A stretch of 64,000 bases of DNA from Flavobacterium sp. 9R. GTDB taxonomy: Bacteria > Bacteroidota > Bacteroidia > Flavobacteriales > Flavobacteriaceae. This document shows, piece after piece, positions 26,128 through 33,229 of this stretch. The first letter of the stretch is position 1; every line of letters begins with the position of its first letter. The stretch covers positions 2,540,617 to 2,604,616 of the forward strand of contig NZ_LR733413.1 of NCBI RefSeq assembly GCF_902506345.1, read 5' to 3'. The position numbers and the translations under genes were made by a program. The notes beneath the pieces are model-generated. The model was not told the DNA's origin, searched no databases, and saw only the letters and a program-made list of their open reading frames with translations.

Positions 26128-26181
26128 TGATAGTATCATTTGATAGTATCAAAAGTACTATTTTTATGATTTCATTATCAA
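26128..26181 (-). promoter_or_regulatory. Promoter and tandem palindromic operator of the fic gene
   Basis: Two identical 11-bp palindromes TGATAGTATCA (26128-26138 and 26141-26151) stand immediately before the ATG. On the minus strand a -7 box TACTTTTG (26150-26157) overlaps the second palindrome, and a TTG at 26179-26181 lies 21 bp further upstream. Any protein bound to the pair would block both promoter and leader. The Fic protein's own winged helix is the obvious candidate. Confidence 0.75.
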
Positions 26182-26318
26182 TTTTTAAATCAAAAAAAAT
26201 TAATTTGTAAACATTTACAAACATAAAATTAGATTGAATAGTATGCTCTCACACGCTCAACGATTCAAAAGTCAAGCCTTTTCCTTATCTTAGCCTTTCC
26301 AATTTTAGCACAAAAACA

Positions 26319-26858
26319 ATGGCCATAGCAAAACCCTTCAACCTCAACCAATGGATTCAAGATAACCGAGCGTTATTAAAACCACCCGTTGGCAACAAGA
26401 ATCTTTATGTTGATTCTGGCGACTATATCGTGATGATTGTGGCGGGTCCGAATGCCCGAAAAGATTACCACTACAACGAAACGGAAGAGCTGTTTTACCA
26501 ACTCGAAGGCAGCATAAAAGTGATCATTCAAGAAGAAGGGCAGCGCAAAGAAATGGAACTGCACGCAGGAGATATGTATTTGCATCCCGCTAAAATTCCG
26601 CACTCGCCTGTACGTTCCGAAGGTTCTATTGGACTAGTCATTGAACGCAAAAGAGCAGGATTGGGTTTTACCGATGGTTTGCTTTGGCATTGTGAGTCTT
26701 GTAATCATAAACTGCACGAAGTCTATTTTGAACTCCACAACATTGAAAAAGATTTTCTGCCTCATTTTCAACATTTCTATAGTTCTGAGACGTTGCGTAC
26801 TTGCCAAAATTGTGGCACCGTGATGGATACCGACCCAAGATTTATGGGGAAGAAATAA
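26319..26858 (+). CDS. nbaC: 3-hydroxyanthranilate 3,4-dioxygenase
   Basis: A 179-residue cupin dioxygenase that opens 3-hydroxyanthranilate to aminocarboxymuconate semialdehyde in the kynurenine route of tryptophan breakdown and NAD synthesis. The Fe(II) ligands are visible as His in DYHYNETEELFYQLEG, the Glu of the same stretch, and His in YLHPAKIPHSPVR. The C-terminal rubredoxin-like metal site of the bacterial enzyme (CESC and CQNC) is present. Length is typical. It is a single gene; a TATCTTAG box about 26 bp before the ATG is a possible promoter. Other kynurenine genes are not in the window. Confidence 0.95.
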   Translation: MAIAKPFNLNQWIQDNRALLKPPVGNKNLYVDSGDYIVMIVAGPNARKDYHYNETEELFYQLEGSIKVIIQEEGQRKEMELHAGDMYLHPAKIPHSPVRSEGSIGLVIERKRAGLGFTDGLLWHCESCNHKLHEVYFELHNIEKDFLPHFQHFYSSETLRTCQNCGTVMDTDPRFMGKK

Positions 26859-26877
26859 GCATTGAACTAAATTTTTT

Positions 26878-27185
26878 AAAACATATAAGTCATAGGAGTT
26901 TGTTCTTTGTGAGCTTTGCAATTTTTAACCGCAAGGTTCGCAAAGAAAAAACGCAAGGCACGCAAGGTTTTGCACTTTTTGGTTAAATTGAAAAGAATTA
27001 TATAGAATTACACAGACCGACAAAAATTAAAAAAAAAGAAACTTTGCGTCCATTGCGTAAACCCTTGCGAACTTGGCGTTTAAGCTTTTAACCCAGATTC
27101 AAGCGAAACTTAAATGACCTTTAATACCTTATATGATTGAAAAAAATCGAAACAGACACAAAAACTTAAATGTCTTATATGTTTT
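26878..27185. repeat. About 308-bp imperfect palindromic element with AAAACATATAAG ends
   Basis: The ends AAAACATATAAGTCAT (26878-26893) and the complementary ATGTCTTATATGTTTT (27170-27185) enclose a second inverted pair of CGCAAGG/CTTGCG words (26929-26970 versus 27041-27082). This accounts for nearly the whole 337-bp gap between the dioxygenase and the MBL gene. No gene is visible in it. Confidence 0.65.
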
Positions 27186-27195
27186 GAATAATACT

Positions 27196-28152
27196 CTACA
27201 ACTCCATACGTACCCCTTGTTCAGGAAAAACAAAAGTCAATCCCAAATCGTTTGGAGCCGCTAATTGTTGCTTTATTTTTTGGATTGAAGCTGCAGGAGG
27301 TTTCAAATGGGTAATGATGATTTTGCATTTTTGCAAGGCTTCTTTCCCAGTGAGTGCTGCTAAAACCTGCATTTCTTTCATCAAATGTTTTGGTGTTAAA
27401 TGTCCGAATAGGAATGCATCGGGTTGTTCGTTAGGAAACGAAACTTCTATAAAAATGCCTTTCAACTCTTGTTTTTGAATCAAGGGCGCGATGGCCTTCC
27501 AAAGGTCGGCTAGGTTTGTGGTTTTTTCTACGGAGTCGGGTCCTGTGTCGCCTAAATACAAGACCGCATTGTTGTCTTTTTTGATTAAAAAAGCTGTGCT
27601 TTCGTAAGGATTTACGTGACTCAACGGAAATGCTTGTACCGTCATTGAGGTATTCGAAATGGGTATGGTTTTCCCAAAAGAAAGCGTTTCGAAATGGTAT
27701 TTTTTTAAGGGTTTCCCCAAACCTTCATCGCCAAAATTCGCCCAAGTCTGGTCGTTGAAATAATGGTTTTGCATCATTTTCATAGCAGGAGCTATGGCGT
27801 AAACGGTTTTGGTCGAATCGGCGGGTGAATTGATAATCAAACCCGACACGTGGTCCAAATGCGCGTGTGAAATACAATAGCCTTTGATGTATTGGCGCAA
27901 AACTGTACTTGAAGGTACAGAGAAAGTACCTTTTTCAATTGCTTTTTCAATGCCTGAATGAACGGTTCCTGCATCTAAACAAACGTATTCCTTTGTCCCG
28001 AAAGGAGCCACTAAATAGGCCGACAAATTTCGTTCATCGATTCCGCCATAAACTCCCAAAGGCACCACTTCAAAAACGGGTTTCGCTTTTTGTCCAAAAG
28101 AAACTATCGTGGACACTAAAAACAACAGCACCCATCCAAAAACCTTTCTCAT
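27196..28152 (-). CDS. Exported class II cyclic-nucleotide phosphodiesterase (MBL fold)
   Basis: A 318-residue protein with signal peptide (MRKVFGWVLLFLVSTIVSFGQ). The motif H96-A-H98-L-D100-H101-VSGLIINSP matches the class II cAMP phosphodiesterase signature. Further metal-ligand motifs are LSHVNPYEST, LYLGDTGPDS and IITHLKPP. Class II PDEs hydrolyse 3',5'-cAMP or cGMP; yeast PDE1 and Vibrio CpdP belong here. The signal peptide places it in the periplasm, like CpdP, where it may scavenge external cyclic nucleotides. It is followed by the large palindromic element. Confidence 0.9.
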   Translation of the reverse strand: MRKVFGWVLLFLVSTIVSFGQKAKPVFEVVPLGVYGGIDERNLSAYLVAPFGTKEYVCLDAGTVHSGIEKAIEKGTFSVPSSTVLRQYIKGYCISHAHLDHVSGLIINSPADSTKTVYAIAPAMKMMQNHYFNDQTWANFGDEGLGKPLKKYHFETLSFGKTIPISNTSMTVQAFPLSHVNPYESTAFLIKKDNNAVLYLGDTGPDSVEKTTNLADLWKAIAPLIQKQELKGIFIEVSFPNEQPDAFLFGHLTPKHLMKEMQVLAALTGKEALQKCKIIITHLKPPAASIQKIKQQLAAPNDLGLTFVFPEQGVRMEL

Positions 28153-28332
28153 CTTTTCTGCATTGAAAATTAAAGGTTAAAAGTACGGCTTCTGCTGAAA
28201 ATGACTGTTTTTTCTATATGAAATCTATCTTAATTTTGGGATTTAGGTTACTTTTACGGCTTCTCAAAAGGACTTCAATCAACAGAAAGTCTTGATTTTT
28301 TGGTGTTTACTAATTTTAACTAGAAACACTTC

Positions 28333-28362
28333 TTTGAAATTTGCATCTAAATATTATCTTTA
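28333..28362 (+). promoter_or_regulatory. Promoter of the aldehyde dehydrogenase gene
   Basis: TTTG at 28333-28336, an 18-bp spacer, and TATCTTTA at 28355-28362, seven of eight positions of TAnnTTTG. It lies 36 bp before the ATG. Confidence 0.55.
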
Positions 28363-28398
28363 CGAAAAAATATAACAATTTTAACTAAAAAAGTTACA

Positions 28399-29952
28399 AT
28401 GACAACAATAGCAACTCAATTCGGAATGAACGAAGCCCTAGCGCAACTAGGAATTAAAGCAGTAAATGAAGGAACTTCTACTGGAACGCAGCATTTTGCG
28501 AGCGGTTCATTATTAGAAAGTTATTCTCCTGTAGACGGACAATTAATTGCATCGGTAACGACAAGTTCTGCTGCGGATTATGAAAAAGTGATGCAAACTG
28601 CTACGGTTGCTTTCAAAACGTTTCGATTGATGCCAGCCCCACAACGTGGAGAAATTGTACGTCAGTTTGGAGAAAAATTACGCAAAAACAAAGAAGCTTT
28701 AGGAAAACTGGTTTCTTATGAAATGGGGAAATCGTTGCAAGAAGGCTATGGTGAAGTTCAGGAAATGATTGACATTTGTGACTTTGCAGTAGGATTGTCT
28801 CGACAGTTACACGGATTGACAATGCACTCCGAGCGTCCGGGACACAGGATGTATGAGCAATACCATTCGCTTGGGGTAGTCGGTATTATTTCTGCTTTCA
28901 ACTTTCCGGTAGCGGTTTGGGCTTGGAATACGGCTTTGGCTTGGATTTGTGGCGATGTTTGCGTTTGGAAACCTTCTGAGAAAACACCTCTTTGCGGAGT
29001 AGCTTGTCAAAATATTATTGCCGAAGTGTTAAAAGAAAACAACCTTCCAGAAGGAATTTCTTGTTTGATTAACGGCGATTACACTATTGGTGAATTGTTA
29101 ACCAAAGACGCTCGTGTTCCCTTAATTTCGGCTACAGGTTCTACTAGAATGGGGAAAATTGTAGCACAAACAGTTGCAGGTCGTTTAGGAAAATCACTTT
29201 TAGAATTGGGCGGAAACAATGCGATAATTGTGACTCCTGATGCTGATATCAAAATGACGGTAATTGGTGCTGTTTTTGGCGCTGTTGGAACCGCAGGACA
29301 ACGTTGCACTTCAACACGCAGATTGATTATCCACGAAAGTATGTATGACAAAGTAAAAGACGCTATTGTGGCTGCATATGGACAATTGCGAATTGGAAAT
29401 CCATTGGATGAAAAAAACCACGTGGGACCACTTATTGACACACAAGCCGTTGCAATGTATAACCAAGCGTTGACTAAAGTAGTAGCCGAAGGCGGTAAAA
29501 TTCTAGTTGAAGGTGGCGTACTTTCGGGTGAAGGATATGAGAGCGGTTGTTATGTAAAACCAGCTATTGCTGAGGCTCAAAACAATTTCGAAATTGTACA
29601 ACACGAAACGTTTGCCCCTGTATTGTATTTGATGAAATACAGTGGCGATGTTGAAAATGCGATTGAAATACAAAATGGTGTAGCTCAAGGTTTGTCTTCT
29701 GCTATTATGACGAATAATTTACGTGAAGCAGAACGTTTCTTATCTGTAGCAGGATCGGATTGTGGCATTGCCAATGTGAATATTGGTACTTCTGGAGCGG
29801 AAATTGGAGGTGCTTTTGGTGGAGAAAAAGAAACTGGTGGCGGAAGAGAGTCAGGATCTGACGCTTGGAAAGTGTATATGCGTCGCCAAACGAATACCAT
29901 CAATTACACGACCAATTTACCTTTGGCACAAGGGATTAAATTTGATTTGTAA
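28399..29952 (+). CDS. amaB: Aldehyde dehydrogenase, ALDH7 type (aminoadipate semialdehyde dehydrogenase)
   Basis: A 517-residue NAD-dependent dehydrogenase. The catalytic Glu lies in LLELGGNNAI and the nucleophilic Cys in GTAGQRCTSTRRL; FNFPVAVWAWN and the tail GGAFGGEKETGGGRESGSDAWK are characteristic of the ALDH7/antiquitin group. This group oxidises 2-aminoadipate 6-semialdehyde in lysine catabolism. Length is normal and no residue is missing. It is a single gene with its own promoter and a strong downstream terminator. The AmaB assignment over other ALDH7 substrates is from family knowledge. Confidence 0.9.
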   Translation: MTTIATQFGMNEALAQLGIKAVNEGTSTGTQHFASGSLLESYSPVDGQLIASVTTSSAADYEKVMQTATVAFKTFRLMPAPQRGEIVRQFGEKLRKNKEALGKLVSYEMGKSLQEGYGEVQEMIDICDFAVGLSRQLHGLTMHSERPGHRMYEQYHSLGVVGIISAFNFPVAVWAWNTALAWICGDVCVWKPSEKTPLCGVACQNIIAEVLKENNLPEGISCLINGDYTIGELLTKDARVPLISATGSTRMGKIVAQTVAGRLGKSLLELGGNNAIIVTPDADIKMTVIGAVFGAVGTAGQRCTSTRRLIIHESMYDKVKDAIVAAYGQLRIGNPLDEKNHVGPLIDTQAVAMYNQALTKVVAEGGKILVEGGVLSGEGYESGCYVKPAIAEAQNNFEIVQHETFAPVLYLMKYSGDVENAIEIQNGVAQGLSSAIMTNNLREAERFLSVAGSDCGIANVNIGTSGAEIGGAFGGEKETGGGRESGSDAWKVYMRRQTNTINYTTNLPLAQGIKFDL

Positions 29953-29970
29953 TATCGATTTATATAAATG

Positions 29971-30006
29971 AAAACCCTTTCAGTATGAAAACTGAAAGGG
30001 TTTTTT
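29971..30006 (+). terminator. Terminator after the aldehyde dehydrogenase gene
   Basis: AAACCCTTTCAGT, a six-base loop, and ACTGAAAGGGTTT followed by T residues; perfectly paired. Confidence 0.9.
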
Positions 30007-30045
30007 ATGGCTAATTGTTTCCAAAAAAAAGACTAATGTAACTCC

Positions 30046-30124
30046 TTAGCCCCGATGGGAGGGAAAATCCTTTTTATCCCTTTTTCGGGATAAAAAGATT
30101 GGAAGGACAGCGGGACTTTGCTCC
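30046..30124. repeat. REP-like intergenic element, copy 3
   Basis: TAGCCCCGATGGGAGGG, a central TTTTTATCCC/GGGATAAAAA hairpin, and GGACAGCGGGACTTTGCTCC. It is a close inverted match to the copy at 21459. Confidence 0.8.
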
Positions 30125-30159
30125 AAAAAAAGCCTAATGACTACTGCTCCTAAAAAACT

Positions 30160-30885
30160 TTAATTTCTTCCTTTTTCGTCGAAATATAACTGATGTAAGG
30201 GTTCGCTTTGCCAGTATTCTTTGGTATCGATATCCATAATTGTGAGTGGCCCTTTGAAGGCGGCACCTGTGTCTACATTCCAAACATTGGCCATTTGAAC
30301 GGGTATCGTTTGCTCTAATCGAGTGACTGGAGTGTGGCCAATATAAATTTCGTTATAAAGCGTTAGGCGTTTGGGGTACGACAAATGGTCTTTTGGCAAT
30401 GCTTTATCCAAGGCTACAGCCGTTTCCCAAAGGGTTCTATCCCAATAAAATAAGCGAGGAAAATATTCGTAATGAATTCCATTAAGATTGGTAAAACCCG
30501 CGTGAATAAACAATCGATTGTGATCATCTAGGTAATAATTTTCTAAAGAGTGTAAGAATTCGATATGTTGTTGAATGGTAGCATCGTCCACTTTTTCATA
30601 AGCCAATACGGTTGCTTCTCCACCGTGTTTGTACCACAAGGGATTGTCTTTTCCGCTATCGAGGTAATCTAAAAAAAGTTCATCGTGATTCCCTTTAATA
30701 CAGATTATGTTATGTGTTTTTTTCATTTCGATGAGCAAATCGATAACTTGTGGAGATTGGCTCCAGCCGTCGACATAATCGCCCAAAAAAATCAATTGAT
30801 CGGAGGGCGTAACTTTTGCTCGCTCCAACACTTGATGCAAGGCACGCAAACCGCCGTGTATATCTCCAATAACTAATGTTCTCAT
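30160..30885 (-). CDS. Metallophosphoesterase, serine/threonine phosphatase type
   Basis: A 241-residue PPP-type phosphoesterase. The metal-binding blocks GDIHGGLRAL, FLGDYVDGWSQS, CIKGNHDELF and later His motifs (FIHAGF, IGHTPV) are intact. Members dephosphorylate phosphoproteins or cleave Ap4A; the target cannot be told. ATG 30885 starts directly at MRTLVIGDIHG, the normal N-terminus; the frame extends ten codons upstream. The gene stands between the REP-like element and the VOC gene. Confidence 0.88.
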   Translation of the reverse strand: MRTLVIGDIHGGLRALHQVLERAKVTPSDQLIFLGDYVDGWSQSPQVIDLLIEMKKTHNIICIKGNHDELFLDYLDSGKDNPLWYKHGGEATVLAYEKVDDATIQQHIEFLHSLENYYLDDHNRLFIHAGFTNLNGIHYEYFPRLFYWDRTLWETAVALDKALPKDHLSYPKRLTLYNEIYIGHTPVTRLEQTIPVQMANVWNVDTGAAFKGPLTIMDIDTKEYWQSEPLHQLYFDEKGRN

Positions 30886-30949
30886 ATAGTGTGGTATTCT
30901 AAAATAGAAATGCAAAAATAGGGGAAAAAAACGCTTGAATTATTTTAAA

Positions 30950-31405
30950 TTATTTGCTTGCGACACTATTAACCTCGATCCAATACCCATCTGGATCCTG
31001 AAAATAAACTTGCTGAATACCATCAGCACGGGTGGTGATTTTGTTGGGTTCTCCTGGCCAATCGGAGTATGGAATGTGTTCTTTTTGCAATTGTTTTATC
31101 AAAGCCTCAAAATGTGGCGTTGTTAAAGCCAAATGCACCGCCTTGTTGATTGTCACAGGCGAAGTAATCGTTGAAACCAAATGCAACTCTTTGCCATCGC
31201 CTAAAGAAAACCAACGAATGCCTTCTTTTTGAGTGCGATTGGTAATCTCGGGCAAGTACAAGATTTTGGAATAAAAAGTCGCGGCTGTATTGACATCTTT
31301 TACCGAAATAGCCAAATGATTCAAGGTTAATCCTAATGTTGTTTTTTCTTGAGAGTACAAGCAAATTACCCAAAGAAACAATATGCACGTAATTGCTTTT
31401 TTCAT
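30950..31405 (-). CDS. Exported VOC (glyoxalase-like) protein
   Basis: A 151-residue protein with signal peptide (MKKAITCILFLWVICLYSQ) and one vicinal oxygen chelate domain: LNHLAISVKDVNTAATFYSKIL, KELHLVST, HLALTTPHFEAL and the end YFQDPDGYWIEVNS. The His and Glu metal ligands of the fold are present. Substrate is unknown; exported VOC proteins are common in Bacteroidota. It is co-oriented with the phosphoesterase, 64 bp upstream. Confidence 0.85.
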   Translation of the reverse strand: MKKAITCILFLWVICLYSQEKTTLGLTLNHLAISVKDVNTAATFYSKILYLPEITNRTQKEGIRWFSLGDGKELHLVSTITSPVTINKAVHLALTTPHFEALIKQLQKEHIPYSDWPGEPNKITTRADGIQQVYFQDPDGYWIEVNSVASK

Positions 31406-31504
31406 AATTTTTATGGTTTTATTTCATAAATATAGTGTTTAATCGTCATTTACAAAAAACCTTGATGGTCAAGACCTTCAAATAGGAATCACTATTTGGC
31501 TAAA

Positions 31505-31534
31505 TTGGTAATTAGCAAAAAATAAATAAATTTG
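31505..31534 (+). promoter_or_regulatory. Promoter of the PKD-domain gene
   Basis: TTG at 31505-31507, a 19-bp spacer and a perfect TAAATTTG at 31527-31534, 27 bp before the ATG. Confidence 0.6.
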
Positions 31535-31561
31535 TACTAGTAATTTAAAAAAATTCATTTA

Positions 31562-31930
31562 ATGAAAAAGCTAGTACTTATTTTAGCAATTGTTTGCATT
31601 GGTTTTGGTGGAGTTTATAGCTCTTGTTCTTCAGATGCCGAAAGAATTGTAGATTGTCTAACGGAACAAATCAACTTAAAGCTTTCGCATTCATTAGATA
31701 CTCAAAATCAAAAGAAAAGCTTGTACACGGTCCGATACACTGGGTCACTTTCATTGAATAACACCATTCAATGGGATTTTGGTGACGGTCAAAAAGCAAC
31801 GTTAAGTGGCACCACGGCAGAACATATTTTTACCGCAGCAGGCAAATACACTGTAAAAGCAAAAGTAACCCTGAATAAAGGAAATTCTTCTTGTACGACT
31901 ACTTTAGAAACTACGGTTACTATTCCGTAG
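31562..31930 (+). CDS. Secreted single PKD-domain protein
   Basis: A 122-residue protein with an N-terminal signal (MKKLVLILAIVCIGFGGVYS, possibly a lipoprotein with Cys near residue 22) and one PKD domain: IQWDFGDGQKATLSG, AEHIFTAAGKYTVKAKVTL. PKD domains are beta-sandwich adhesion or spacer modules, usually part of larger surface proteins; a protein of one domain is unusually small. Its promoter is well defined. Function unknown. Confidence 0.75.
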   Translation: MKKLVLILAIVCIGFGGVYSSCSSDAERIVDCLTEQINLKLSHSLDTQNQKKSLYTVRYTGSLSLNNTIQWDFGDGQKATLSGTTAEHIFTAAGKYTVKAKVTLNKGNSSCTTTLETTVTIP

Positions 31931-31939
31931 ATTTTGAAG

Positions 31940-32503
31940 TTACACTCGCAAACTACCTCTAAACCCTCTGGCTGCATAATAAGATGATGCGCCATTGTGG
32001 TATACAAAAACCGTTTTGTAACGGTAATCGCCAAATAAAGCACCTCCTAAAGCGCGAATTGGAGAGGGCGTCAACAACCAACTAGAAGTTTTCGTGTCGA
32101 ATGGTCCAAATTGTTGCAAATAGCGGTATTCGGATTCGTTTAGTAGCGTAATTCCCATAGCTTCAGCCGCTGCTACCGCAAAATTTTCAGGTTTGAATTC
32201 TTTTCTTTCGTCTAAAGCTTTGGCATCATAACACCAACTGCGACGCCCTTTGGGGCTCTCAGCCGAACAATCATAAAAAAGATATTCATTAGTAACCTCA
32301 TCATAGCCCACCACATCTGGTTCACCACCAGTTTCTTCCATAGCTTGGAGCGAATGCAACTTCAACGGTTGTTGCTGTAGTTTTGTTACTACGTTCTCCC
32401 ACAGTATGCCCTGATGCCGATGGCTATTTTGCTCAAAACGTTTTTGTAGCAATTGCAACAATTGCTTTTGTTCTTCGGAAGTAAGGGGCTGTAGAGGGAG
32501 CAT
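31940..32503 (-). CDS. DUF4256 family protein
   Basis: A 187-residue soluble protein. The features I associate with DUF4256 are all present: METGGEPDVVGYD, EYLFYDCSAESPKGRRSWCYD, AMGITLLNESEYR and a C-terminal GALFGDYRYKTVFVYHNGASSYYAARGFRGSLRV-type end. The motif GEPDVV with Asp and Lys/Arg may suggest an enzyme, but no activity is known to me. It is convergent with the PKD gene, with only 9 bp between stops. Confidence 0.85.
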   Translation of the reverse strand: MLPLQPLTSEEQKQLLQLLQKRFEQNSHRHQGILWENVVTKLQQQPLKLHSLQAMEETGGEPDVVGYDEVTNEYLFYDCSAESPKGRRSWCYDAKALDERKEFKPENFAVAAAEAMGITLLNESEYRYLQQFGPFDTKTSSWLLTPSPIRALGGALFGDYRYKTVFVYHNGASSYYAARGFRGSLRV

Positions 32504-32573
32504 AGGTTTTGAATTAGAAAATTATAATCGAAATTCCTTTTCGAAATCGAATATAAAAAGAAGAAAACAGAAA

Positions 32574-32873
32574 TTATCTAACTTTTCGTTTTTCTGAATC
32601 TTGTCGATTATCCCAAAAAGCTACAATTTCAATAGTATTCTCTCGTATCTCATAAAAAATCAAGTACTTTTTTACAGGAATAACACGAGTAAATTTGTTA
32701 GAAGTTAGTCTTCCAATAAAAGGTGTTTTGGATAACGTTTCTAATAAATCTTCTACTTCCGACAGAAATTTCATACTATAATTTGCATTTCCATTTCTGT
32801 AGTAATAAAATTCAAGTATCGTTTTGAACTGAATTTCGGATAAAGTTGACCAAACTATTTCTTTTGGAACCAT
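32574..32873 (-). CDS. parE: RelE/ParE family toxin
   Basis: A 99-residue basic protein with the RelE/ParE fold pattern: IQFKTILEFYYYRNGNANYSMKF, IGRLTSN, RVIPVKKYLIFYEIRENTIEIVAFWDNRQDSEK. The last part (YLIFYEI and IVAFWDNRQ) is the usual core strand pair and arginine. It would inhibit growth by blocking gyrase (ParE) or cutting mRNA (RelE); the sequence alone does not decide. Its start overlaps the end of the upstream antitoxin gene by 19 bp. Confidence 0.85.
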   Translation of the reverse strand: MVPKEIVWSTLSEIQFKTILEFYYYRNGNANYSMKFLSEVEDLLETLSKTPFIGRLTSNKFTRVIPVKKYLIFYEIRENTIEIVAFWDNRQDSEKRKVR

Positions 32874-33091
32874 TCTCTCAATTCTGAAATTACTTGGTCG
32901 TTTTTACGAAATTTACCTTCTTGTAGTTCTGCTCTCGAAATTTCAATTGAAGCCTCTTGTTCGTTTGTTAACTGATAGAGTTCTTGCTCTGAGGAATCAA
33001 AAATGGTCTGTAAAGCACTTAAAAAATTTACATCCTTTGACTCTTTTATCCTTGAAATCAAATTTTTCTTTAATTGTGAAGTACTATCCAT
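32855..33091 (-). CDS. Antitoxin of the RelE/ParE-type pair
   Basis: A 78-residue acidic, helical protein (SRIKESKDVNFLSALQTIFD, EASIEISRAELQEGKFRKNDQVISELREWFQKK). The C-terminal segment with EISRAELQEGK and a final LREWF is typical of antitoxins paired with ParE in Bacteroidota. The antitoxin-first order with overlapping genes is the standard arrangement. A minus-strand TATTTTTG box at 33113-33120, about 22 bp upstream, may be the promoter. Confidence 0.8.
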   Translation of the reverse strand: MDSTSQLKKNLISRIKESKDVNFLSALQTIFDSSEQELYQLTNEQEASIEISRAELQEGKFRKNDQVISELREWFQKK

Positions 33092-33229
33092 TACGCCAAT
33101 TTTTTAATTATCAAAAATAAACAATTTATTTCTAATTAACAGAAAGTTACAAAACCTTTAAAAGTACAATAGTTATAGTACTTCAAACAGAATCAATAAT
33201 TTTAAAGTAAATGATTTTCTTCTTAATAA

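Noticed and set aside
25169..26858. Fic gene and 3-hydroxyanthranilate dioxygenase as one functional unit
   Set aside because: They are divergent with separate promoters and no shared pathway.
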